From: Atopostipes sp964624875
GTDB lineage: Bacteria; Bacillota; Bacilli; Lactobacillales; Carnobacteriaceae_A
Assembly: GCA_964624875.1 (NCBI GenBank)
Contig: CAZUZA010000013.1
Span: 1-30,507, forward strand
Reading direction: 5' to 3'
DNA: 30,507 nt
Part shown: one piece after another, positions 7,713 through 14,450 of the stretch
Layout: every line of letters starts with the position of its first letter
Position numbering within the stretch: the stretch's first letter is position 1
The notes under the pieces: model-generated
What the model was told of the DNA's origin: nothing
Seen by the model: the letters and a program-made list of their open reading frames with translations, nothing else
Database searches by the model: none
Program-made: the position numbers and the translations under genes

Positions 7713-9524
7713 CTAATCCAGTATATCATTAATTTTCCCATCTTCAATACCTACTAATTGTCTTAAATATTTATACTTTTGATTCGACATGAAATCTTCT
7801 TCTACTAATATAAGTGTTGCTTCATAACGAGCAGCTTCTAAAGCAGCTTCATCTTCAACTATATCGGCGACTTTAAACTCTGGCACTCCAGATTGTCGTT
7901 TTCCAAAGTATTCTCCTGGCCCACGCATCTCTAAATCTTTTTGGCTAATGACAAAGCCATCCGTTGAACTAGTCATGATTTTCATTCGCTTGACGCCGTT
8001 CTCACCTTTAGGATCGGCTACTAGGATACAGTAGGATTGTTTTGACCCTCGTCCTACCCTACCTCTTAATTGGTGAAGCTGCGCTAAACCAAAACGGTCG
8101 GCATCATGGATAACCATCATAGTTGCATTGGGTACGTCAATTCCCACTTCGATAACCGTTGTCGAAACTAAGATGTCAATTTCATGGTTATTAAAACGAA
8201 TCATGATTTCATCTTTTTCTTGAGAGGTCATTCGCCCATGCAGTAAAGCTACATTATATTGAGGAGCGAATTCATCCGCGTAAATTTCTGCAAGTTGTGT
8301 NNNNNNNNNNNNNNNNNNNNNNNNNNNNNNNNNNNNNNNNNNNNNNNNNNNNNNNNNNNNNNNNNNNNNNNNNNNNNNNNNNNNNNNNNNNNNNNNNNNN
8401 ACATCTGGTTGAATCAATGCATGAGTTCCCATTAGTATGTCAATCGTTCCATCTTGTAGTTGTTCCAATATTTCATTACGTTCTTTTGTTTTCGTTGATC
8501 CTGTTAAAAGCCCAATATTGATATCTAAGTCACCAAACAAGTTCTTCAAGCTCTTATAATGCTGTTCCGCTAAAAGTTCTGTAGGAGCCATAAATACTGC
8601 TTGTACGTCAGCTGACTGTGCAGCAACAATTGCGCCAGCCGCTACAACCGTTTTTCCACTCCCAACATCACCTTGAAGTAAACGATACATTTGAATCGGT
8701 CGCTTCATATCTGAACAAATCATATTGACAGCCTGTTTCTGAGCATTCGTTAACTCATAAGGTAATTGTGCAAAGAAAGCCTTTAATCTTTCTAGGTCAT
8801 AATGAACAGAGCGACCTACACCTTCTTTTTTATGTGTTAATCGTCGAAATTGGATTTGCAATTGAAAAATAAAGAATTCTGTAAAGATAATCGTTTCTCG
8901 CGCAATATTCATATTCTCCGGTTTATCTGGAAAATGCATATTGTAAATAGCTTCCTTTAATGGAAGAAGCTTGTATTTTTCTTTTAAATCCAACGTCAGG
9001 ATTTCACTTATTTGATCCGAGTATTGTTCCCATGCTTCTTTAACTAACTTTTTAATAATTGTATGCGAAATATCTTTGTTCGAGTGATACACCGGCTCAA
9101 AATTATCGCCTTCACTTTGAGAGGCTGTTCCTAGGATTTTTATTCCCGTTAGCTGCATACGTTGAGCATCCCATGTTCCAAACACTTGAATAGCCTCACC
9201 TGTATTGATTTGTCTTTCTAGATAGTGTTGATTAAAAAAGGTAACAGGAACAATAACATGATCCACATTAATTCGAAAAGATAGTCGACTTTTTCGTCGT
9301 CCAAAAAACTGAACATGAGGTTGAGCGATGACAACACCTTCTAAAACGACTTTTTGACGATCTTCTATTAATTCAATATCTTTAACCGTTAAATCTTCAT
9401 GTCGAAAAGGAAAATAAGTCAGTAAGTCCCAGATTGTTTCAACACCTAATTTTTCTAAGGCTAGAACTCGCTTTTCTCCTACACCCTTTAGTTGTCCAAC
9501 TTTGTCATTAAATAACTGTTCCAT
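7713..9524 (-). CDS. recG: ATP-dependent DNA helicase RecG (interrupted by an assembly gap)
   Basis: RecG is a branched-DNA translocase that reverses stalled forks and processes Holliday junctions and R-loops. Visible parts are the N-terminal wedge/OB region (residues about 50-210), a helicase Walker A RLLQGDVGSGKT and the GTHALIQ segment before the gap. After the gap come the helicase C domain STTVIEVGIDVPNATMMVI, the QLRGRVGR motif VI and the C-terminal RGPGEYFGKRQSG. The DEQH box, TATPIPRT motif III and motif IV fall in the N-run. With 100 N the product is 603 aa against about 680 in the family, so the gap is longer than drawn. AAAGGAGG at 8-nt spacing decides the start at 9524 rather than the longer frame. 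An intrinsic terminator lies directly upstream. Confidence 0.93.
   Translation of the reverse strand: MEQLFNDKVGQLKGVGEKRVLALEKLGVETIWDLLTYFPFRHEDLTVKDIELIEDRQKVVLEGVVIAQPHVQFFGRRKSRLSFRINVDHVIVPVTFFNQHYLERQINTGEAIQVFGTWDAQRMQLTGIKILGTASQSEGDNFEPVYHSNKDISHTIIKKLVKEAWEQYSDQISEILTLDLKEKYKLLPLKEAIYNMHFPDKPENMNIARETIIFTEFFIFQLQIQFRRLTHKKEGVGRSVHYDLERLKAFFAQLPYELTNAQKQAVNMICSDMKRPIQMYRLLQGDVGSGKTVVAAGAIVAAQSADVQAVFMAPTELLAEQHYKSLKNLFGDLDINIGLLTGSTKTKERNEILEQLQDGTIDILMGTHALIQPDXXXXXXXXXXXXXXXXXXXXXXXXXXXXXXXXXXTQLAEIYADEFAPQYNVALLHGRMTSQEKDEIMIRFNNHEIDILVSTTVIEVGIDVPNATMMVIHDADRFGLAQLHQLRGRVGRGSKQSYCILVADPKGENGVKRMKIMTSSTDGFVISQKDLEMRGPGEYFGKRQSGVPEFKVADIVEDEAALEAARYEATLILVEEDFMSNQKYKYLRQLVGIEDGKINDILD
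7720..7747 (-). promoter_or_regulatory. Candidate plsX-acpP promoter inside the recG 3' end
   Basis: On the minus strand TTGAAG (7742-7747) is followed after 16 bp by TATACT (7720-7725). It would start about 50 nt before plsX. It is plausible but could be chance in AT-rich DNA. Confidence 0.35.
8301..8400. other. Assembly gap (100 N) within recG
   Basis: Exactly 100 ambiguous bases occur. The flanks encode RecG segments that are separated by about 110 residues in the Bacillus subtilis protein, so the missing DNA is probably near 330-340 bp and 100 is a placeholder. Both flanks stay in one reading frame across 100 N. Confidence 0.95.
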
Positions 9525-9550
9525 TCCTTCTACCTCCTTTCTGTAGAAAT

Positions 9551-9597
9551 AAAAAGCGAACAAAAAAATATTTAAGAGTAAATACTTTTAAGTTCGC
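9551..9597 (-). terminator. Intrinsic terminator between fakA and recG
   Basis: On the minus strand GCGAAC pairs with GTTCGC (9592-9597 with 9556-9561). A TT/TT internal loop and ten further AT-rich pairs (one G-T) close a 6-nt loop, and TTTTT follows (9551-9555). It sits 15 nt after the fakA stop and ends only 27 nt before the recG start. Confidence 0.75.
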
Positions 9598-9611
9598 AAT
9601 CATTCATGTAA

Positions 9612-11273
9612 TTATTCTACAGATATTAATAATGGATAGACAGGTTGTCCACCTTCATGAGTTTCTACTTCGATTTCTGGGTATAACTCTTCTAGTTCTT
9701 CAACTAGTGAGTCAATTAGTTCCTCTGTACTATTTTCTCCATAAATCAGTGTAATAAGCTCACTGTCTTCGTCGATCATTTGCTTAATTGTTTCTAAACT
9801 GGTTTCTCTTAAATCTGGAGTTGAAACTTTAATATCCCCATCAATCAAGCCCATGAAATCATCTTTACTGATTTCTAAACCATTAATTTCTGTATCGCGA
9901 ATAGCATTTGTAATTTGTCCTGAAGTGACATATTCTAGTTCTTCAGTCATCATCTCTTTGTTAACTTCTAATTCTCCTTGAGGATTATAAGCTAACATTG
10001 AATTTAACCCTTGTTGAACTGAACGTGTTTCAACAACAACTGCGTTCACTTCTGAAACTTCAGTTGCTTGTTTCGCTGCCATAAAGATATTACTGTTATT
10101 TGGTAACAGAACATAACCTTTTGCTGGAACTTCTTCCATAGCATCCAAGAAGTCTTGTGTACTTGGGTTCATTGTTTGTCCACCCTCGATAACGTAATCA
10201 ACGCCGAAGCTTTCAAATAATTCAATGACACCTTTTCCAGCTGCAACAGATATAACAGCTATATCTTTAACTTCTTTCTTCTTTTTAGCTGGTACAGCAT
10301 CTTGATGATCTAAAGCCGCATGCTGTTCACGCATGTTATCTACTTTAATTTTAATTAACGTACCAAACTTTTGACCATAATTCATGACTTCACCTGGTGT
10401 TTCAGTATGCACATGAACTTTTACAATTTCTTCATCTGCAATGACTAGTAAAGAATCCCCTAAATCATTTAGGTAATTTCTAAATTCATCATAATCAAAT
10501 GCTTCTGGAGCGTCACCTTCACCTAGGCGTACCATGATTTCTGTACAGAAACCAAATTCAATATCCTCAGTGTTTACAATTTCGTGCACGTGATTTCTAT
10601 GGTGCTCTGCACGAATAAGTTGCTCAATTTCTGGCTCAGCTTGAACAGCAATTTCTTCACCTGTTAGTGATGACAAGAAACCTTCGTATACATAAACTAA
10701 ACCTTGTCCACCACTATCAACAACACCAACTTCTTTTAGTACTGCTAAAAGTTCTGGTGTATTGTCTAAAGACACTTTAGAAGCTCTTAAGATTTCTTCC
10801 ATAACTTCGATAATGTTATCTGTTGTTTCAGCTAATTGAACGCCAGCTTCTGCTGATTCTCTAGCTACAGTTAATATCGTTCCTTCAACAGGTTTCATGA
10901 TTGCTTTATAAGCTGCATCAACACCTGCTTGGAAAGCTTGAGCAAAATCCCAAGCATTGATTTCATTTTTAGATTCAATTGATTTACTAAATCCTCTAAA
11001 TAACTGAGATAAGATTACACCCGAGTTTCCACGAGCACCCATTAATAATCCTTTTGATAAGGATTGCCCTACTTTTCCTATACTATCTGAATCAACTTCT
11101 TTAACAGCTTTTGCACCACTAGAAAAAGTTAAGTTCATATTTGTTCCTGTATCACCATCGGGTACAGGGAAAACGTTTAATGAGTTTACATATTCGGCAT
11201 TTTCAGATAAGCGCGCATGGCCTGCCACAATCATATCCTTAAAATCATTGCCTGTTAAATTCAAAAGTTCCAT
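9612..11273 (-). CDS. fakA: Fatty acid kinase catalytic subunit FakA (DAK2/YloV family)
   Basis: This cytoplasmic kinase phosphorylates fatty acids bound to a FakB partner, giving acyl-phosphate for phospholipid synthesis. The 553-aa product has an N-terminal DhaL-type nucleotide-binding domain (about residues 5-200) with the metal-binding aspartate motif VPDGDTGTNM and the GARGNSGVILSQ segment. A middle domain follows, then a C-terminal domain related to the DegV/FakB-binding part. GGGAGG precedes the start. It follows yloU by 22 nt, the standard Firmicute pairing. No FakB gene is in the window. Older annotations call it a dihydroxyacetone kinase-like protein; family knowledge supports FakA. 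Confidence 0.9.
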   Translation of the reverse strand: MELLNLTGNDFKDMIVAGHARLSENAEYVNSLNVFPVPDGDTGTNMNLTFSSGAKAVKEVDSDSIGKVGQSLSKGLLMGARGNSGVILSQLFRGFSKSIESKNEINAWDFAQAFQAGVDAAYKAIMKPVEGTILTVARESAEAGVQLAETTDNIIEVMEEILRASKVSLDNTPELLAVLKEVGVVDSGGQGLVYVYEGFLSSLTGEEIAVQAEPEIEQLIRAEHHRNHVHEIVNTEDIEFGFCTEIMVRLGEGDAPEAFDYDEFRNYLNDLGDSLLVIADEEIVKVHVHTETPGEVMNYGQKFGTLIKIKVDNMREQHAALDHQDAVPAKKKKEVKDIAVISVAAGKGVIELFESFGVDYVIEGGQTMNPSTQDFLDAMEEVPAKGYVLLPNNSNIFMAAKQATEVSEVNAVVVETRSVQQGLNSMLAYNPQGELEVNKEMMTEELEYVTSGQITNAIRDTEINGLEISKDDFMGLIDGDIKVSTPDLRETSLETIKQMIDEDSELITLIYGENSTEELIDSLVEELEELYPEIEVETHEGGQPVYPLLISVE

Positions 11274-11295
11274 TGCTTATTTCCTCCCTAGATCA

Positions 11296-11655
11296 CTAAT
11301 CATTTTGAACGCGTACGCCATGTACAAAAATATTCACTGCGTCGGCTTTCACGCCAAGACTAGCTTCTAGTTGATAGCTAACTCGCTCTTGCACATTTTT
11401 TGATACTTCAGAAATTTTTGTTCCATAACTCACAATGATGTAAACATCTACGACGACACCTTCGTCTTGACTTACGACTACTCCACGAGCAAAGTTATCT
11501 CGATTTAAAATTTCGTTAATCCCATCTCTTACTTGATGTCTACTTGCCATTCCTACAACACCTGGTATTTCAGTTGCTGCTCCACCTACTACAGTTGCAA
11601 TGACTTCATTTGAGATTTCAATAGATCCATAATTATTGTTTACGGTAACGGACAT
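11296..11655 (-). CDS. yloU: Asp23/Gls24 family envelope stress protein (YloU-like)
   Basis: This is a 119-aa member of the Asp23/Gls24 (DUF322) family. It contains the family hallmarks: an IEISNEVIATVVGGAATEIPGV start, a VVVDVYIIVSYG strand pair and the RVSYQLEASLGVKADAVNIFVHGV tail. No signal peptide or membrane segment is present, so it should be cytoplasmic or membrane-associated via partners. Asp23 of Staphylococcus is linked to cell-wall stress; the exact role of the YloU branch is not settled. It heads the yloU-fakA transcript, with GAGGAG before the ATG and a good promoter at 11726-11754. The link to fakA suggests, but does not prove, a role in envelope lipid homeostasis. Confidence 0.88.
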   Translation of the reverse strand: MSVTVNNNYGSIEISNEVIATVVGGAATEIPGVVGMASRHQVRDGINEILNRDNFARGVVVSQDEGVVVDVYIIVSYGTKISEVSKNVQERVSYQLEASLGVKADAVNIFVHGVRVQND

Positions 11656-11725
11656 TTAATTTTCTCCTCTCCGCTTACTTTACTTTTTTGTATATATCAT
11701 AATTAAAGTATTTTATACTCATACA

Positions 11726-11754
11726 ATATTACCTAAAATTTTAAAGAATATCAA
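11726..11754 (-). promoter_or_regulatory. Predicted promoter of yloU-fakA
   Basis: On the minus strand TTGATA (11749-11754) is followed after exactly 17 bp by TAATAT (11726-11731). Transcription would start near 11719, about 60 nt before yloU. Confidence 0.55.
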
Positions 11755-11775
11755 CATAATCCAAAGGAACATCAC

Positions 11776-11805
11776 TGCCAAAGTCAATACTTGGCTACTT
11801 TGGCA
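11776..11805. repeat. Perfect 9-bp inverted repeat in the rpmB/yloU divergent region
   Basis: TGCCAAAGT (11776-11784) pairs perfectly with ACTTTGGCA (11797-11805) over a 12-nt loop. A second, shorter pairing, GCCAA with TTGGC (11777-11781 with 11791-11795), competes with it. It lies 21 bp upstream of the yloU -35 box and has no T-run, which fits an operator better than a terminator. Not a CIRCE, CtsR or FapR site by inspection. Confidence 0.5.
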
Positions 11806-11873
11806 CACATTCTTCATATCTATACGTCATTTAACCCATCTTTAAATTAATGTATAAAAAAATTAAAATATTC

Positions 11874-11902
11874 TTGTCTTTATAATTCAATTATGGTATC
11901 CT
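11874..11902 (+). promoter_or_regulatory. Predicted extended -10 promoter of rpmB
   Basis: TTGTCT (11874-11879) and TATCCT (11897-11902) are 17 bp apart, and the -10 is preceded by TGG, giving an extended -10. Transcription would start near 11909. The leader then holds a 6-bp hairpin (11915-11920 with 11929-11934) just before the AAAGGAGG ribosome site. Confidence 0.5.
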
Positions 11903-11951
11903 TCTTGAGTATGAAAATAGTCTACGTGCTATTTGCAAAGGAGGAAATACG

Positions 11952-12140
11952 ATGGCTAAAGAATGCTATTTTACAGGACGCACAGCAAGTCGCGGAAATA
12001 AACGTTCATTTGCGTTAAACTCTTCAAGACGTACATTTAAACCAAACTTACAAAAAGTTCGTGTACTAATTGACGGTAAACCTAAACGTGTTTGGGTTTC
12101 TGCTAGAGCACTTAAATCTGGAAAAGTTCAACGTGTCTAA
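11952..12140 (+). CDS. rpmB: 50S ribosomal protein L28
   Basis: This small basic protein of the large ribosomal subunit is 62 aa long, the usual Firmicute length. It shows the family pattern ECYFTGRTASRGNKRSFALNSSRRTFKPNLQKVRV and a C-terminal VSARALKSGKV. Only one cysteine is present, so it is the form without zinc-binding CxxC pairs. AAAGGAGG lies 7 nt before the ATG. It is the only plus-strand gene here, transcribed alone from its own promoter to a very strong terminator, divergent from yloU and convergent with thiN; the same arrangement is common in Bacilli. Confidence 0.96.
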   Translation: MAKECYFTGRTASRGNKRSFALNSSRRTFKPNLQKVRVLIDGKPKRVWVSARALKSGKVQRV

Positions 12141-12158
12141 CACATGAAAAAAGCAAGT

Positions 12159-12202
12159 AAAAAAACGCCGTGATTACTTAATGTAATCACGGCGTTTTTA
12201 TT
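12159..12202. terminator. Strong bidirectional terminator between rpmB and thiN
   Basis: A 17-bp perfect stem (12161-12177 with 12183-12199) closes a TTAAT loop. The plus side ends in TTTTTATTTT and the minus side in seven T (12159-12165), so it can stop both rpmB and the rsmB-thiN operon. Confidence 0.95.
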
Positions 12203-12210
12203 TTATCTTA

Positions 12211-12852
12211 TTAGTCGGTACTTTGAACAACTGCTACAATTCCTTCTTTAAATGAAAAATACGCCTCTTCTTCTATAAACTCATTACTAATTAAAGCAAT
12301 TGGTTGTTCAAAGGTTGATGATTCAAGTGGATATTTTACATTTTCCAATATAAGATCTTTCACTTCTGTTAAAGAGATATAAGATAAATAATCCATTCCT
12401 TCAACTTTTTGAACCGTATGTTGCCCTGGTAAAAAATAAGATATATTATTTTTCTCTGAAACATAGTAAAGATTTGCTGTAATCTTTTCAAATCGCTTCT
12501 GTATTGCTAAAAGCAAAATACTATAGAGGTGATCAATTCTTCCTCCATACCAATTATAAAGATAGACATCCGCTGTGGGATAGTTATCTAACACATACAA
12601 TAAAGCTAGTTCTGTATCGGTATCGTCTTTATCCGTGGGAAAGCCCAAGACTTTCGGCACATGTTTTTTAATTTCAACCATTTCATCTTCAGAAATGGAA
12701 TCAAAATCACCTAAAGCAACATCCACCTTTATTCCTTCATTTAAAGCGATCAATGCACCCTTATCTACCCCGATAACAATCCCTTCATTTTTCATTAAAG
12801 GTTTTAACGCGCTGTTATTTGGAGCTCCTAGAACAATATGGATACTTGTCAT
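12211..12852 (-). CDS. thiN: Thiamine pyrophosphokinase
   Basis: This cytoplasmic enzyme transfers pyrophosphate from ATP to thiamine, making the cofactor thiamine pyrophosphate. The 213-aa product has the family motifs: GVDKGA near residue 30, VALGDFDS (metal and substrate binding), FPTDKDDTDTELAL and the GGRIDHLYS segment; the C-terminal half is the beta-barrel thiamin-binding domain. Its ATG directly abuts the rpe stop codon (TAAATG), so translation is coupled, with only a weak GGTGA ribosome site inside rpe. It is the last gene of the rsmB operon. No TPP riboswitch is visible, as expected for a kinase expressed with housekeeping genes. Confidence 0.93.
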   Translation of the reverse strand: MTSIHIVLGAPNNSALKPLMKNEGIVIGVDKGALIALNEGIKVDVALGDFDSISEDEMVEIKKHVPKVLGFPTDKDDTDTELALLYVLDNYPTADVYLYNWYGGRIDHLYSILLLAIQKRFEKITANLYYVSEKNNISYFLPGQHTVQKVEGMDYLSYISLTEVKDLILENVKYPLESSTFEQPIALISNEFIEEEAYFSFKEGIVAVVQSTD

Positions 12853-13506
12853 TTAATTCACCAATTCTTTTAATCTTTGTATCTGGTCTTGTGGTGACTT
12901 TGCACCAAAGATATTTGAGCCTGCTACAAAAACATCTGCTCCTGCATCATGACAAAGCTTGATTGTTTCATCATTTATACCACCGTCAACTTGAATTAGA
13001 AAATCTAAGTCATTCTCTTCACGGTACTTCGCTAGTTCTTCAATCTTTGATAACATTTCAGATATGAAAGCTTGCCCACCAAAACCTGGATTAACTGTCA
13101 TAACTAAAACGAGGTCGACTATAGATAAAACAGGTTCAATAAAAGATACAGGTGTACCAGGGTTAATTACTACACCTGGTTGTACATTTTGTGAACGAAT
13201 ATGTTGTAAAACTTGATGTATATTTTTCGTTGCCTCTACGTGTACACTTAAACCAGTTGCCCCTGCTTCTATAAAGCCATTAATCATTTTCTCTGGTTCT
13301 TCGACCATAAGATGGACATCCAGTGGCAAATCTGTGTACGCTTTTGCTGCAGCTACCACGTTTGGTCCAAACGTTAGATTCGGAACAAAATGCCCATCCA
13401 TCACATCGACATGAATCCAGTCTGCTCCACCTTGATCTAACATCTTAATATCTTCACCTAGTTTAGATATATCCGCGCTTAAAATAGACGGTGCAATTTT
13501 CCCCAT
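12853..13506 (-). CDS. rpe: Ribulose-phosphate 3-epimerase
   Basis: This TIM-barrel enzyme of the pentose phosphate pathway interconverts ribulose 5-phosphate and xylulose 5-phosphate in the cytoplasm. The 217-aa product is of normal length. It shows APSILSAD at the N-terminus, the metal-binding HVDVMDGHFVPNLTFGP, the HLMVEEP strand, MTVNPGFGGQAF (catalytic loop) and VDGGIND, with the phosphate-binding VAGSNIFG at the end. It lies 29 nt after rsgA and abuts thiN. The order rsgA-rpe-thiN is conserved across Firmicutes. Confidence 0.96.
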   Translation of the reverse strand: MGKIAPSILSADISKLGEDIKMLDQGGADWIHVDVMDGHFVPNLTFGPNVVAAAKAYTDLPLDVHLMVEEPEKMINGFIEAGATGLSVHVEATKNIHQVLQHIRSQNVQPGVVINPGTPVSFIEPVLSIVDLVLVMTVNPGFGGQAFISEMLSKIEELAKYREENDLDFLIQVDGGINDETIKLCHDAGADVFVAGSNIFGAKSPQDQIQRLKELVN

Positions 13507-13535
13507 ACTTACACTACTTTCTCTTTTATATTTTA

Positions 13536-14438
13536 TTAATATTTCGGTTTTCGATTTTGTATTTCAGTTAATATTTGCAAATAGTTCTTATAACGAAACT
13601 CTGCAATTTCTTGCTTTTCAACTGCTTCTTTTACGGCACAATTCGGCTCATTCTGGTGTAAACAGCCTCTAAAGCGACAGTCTGATTTTATAGCCCATAT
13701 TTCTGGGAAACAAGAAGACAGCTCAGCCACTTCAATATCCTCAAACTGTAACGCACTAAATCCTGGTGTATCCGCAAATCTTCCACCTAGTAAAGGTAAT
13801 AACTCTACATGACGTGTTGTATGTTTCCCTCGACCGAGTGCTTTAGATGTTTCATCTGTTTTTAAGTCAAATTCAGGGTTTAGGTAATTTAATAACGTTG
13901 ATTTCCCTGCACCGGACTGTCCGATAAAGACAATAAGTTTATGGTCAAAATAATTCGCAAAGATTGTCTGAACTTCTTCCTTTAAGTCGTTCACTTCATC
14001 AACATTCAATGTGATAAATGGGTACCCTATTTTTTCATAGATCTCTTTATAAACTGCTATCTGTTCTTTTGCTTCTTCATTCGCTATATCCATCTTTGAT
14101 ATATAAACAATTGGTTCAATATTTCTATATTCTAACATGACTAAAAAACGATCTAATAGTTGAGTAGAAAAACCTGGTTCCATGACAGAAGCCACAATAA
14201 CGCCGATATCTACATTGGCAATTGGTGGACGAGCTAACTCATTTTTACGAGGTTTTATTTCAAGTAATGTTCCTTCATCCAGATTTTCACTTTTAAAAAC
14301 GACATGGTCCCCAGCAAGTGGTGTAATTCCTTCGTTTCGAAATACCCCACGTCCTCTTGTTTGGTATGTGACGCCATCTTTTTCATCTGTTATATAGTAA
14401 AATCCACTTAATGCTTTTGTTACTTGACCTTCTTGCAA
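13536..14438 (-). CDS. rsgA: Ribosome small subunit-dependent GTPase RsgA
   Basis: RsgA is a circularly permuted GTPase that binds the maturing 30S subunit and checks its decoding centre. The 300-aa protein has an N-terminal OB-fold (about residues 1-65), then the permuted G domain with G4 ISKMD before the P-loop GQSGAGKST and G3 DTPGFS. A C-terminal zinc finger with ligands C, C, H and C (C-x4-C-x-H-x5-C, in the DCRFRGCLHQNEPNC segment) follows. It lies 12 nt after prkC. In Bacillus this gene is neighboured by prkC and is itself a PrkC target, so the linkage may reflect regulation as well as shared transcription. Confidence 0.96.
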   Translation of the reverse strand: MQEGQVTKALSGFYYITDEKDGVTYQTRGRGVFRNEGITPLAGDHVVFKSENLDEGTLLEIKPRKNELARPPIANVDIGVIVASVMEPGFSTQLLDRFLVMLEYRNIEPIVYISKMDIANEEAKEQIAVYKEIYEKIGYPFITLNVDEVNDLKEEVQTIFANYFDHKLIVFIGQSGAGKSTLLNYLNPEFDLKTDETSKALGRGKHTTRHVELLPLLGGRFADTPGFSALQFEDIEVAELSSCFPEIWAIKSDCRFRGCLHQNEPNCAVKEAVEKQEIAEFRYKNYLQILTEIQNRKPKY

Positions 14439-14450
14439 GAAATGACCCCC

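Noticed and set aside
9525..9563. N-terminal extension of RecG
   Set aside because: It would start inside the terminator hairpin on a TTG with no ribosome site; AAAGGAGG points to the ATG at 9524.
11911..11990. Upstream reading frame overlapping the rpmB start
   Set aside because: No ribosome site and no recognisable product; L28 itself has a strong site.
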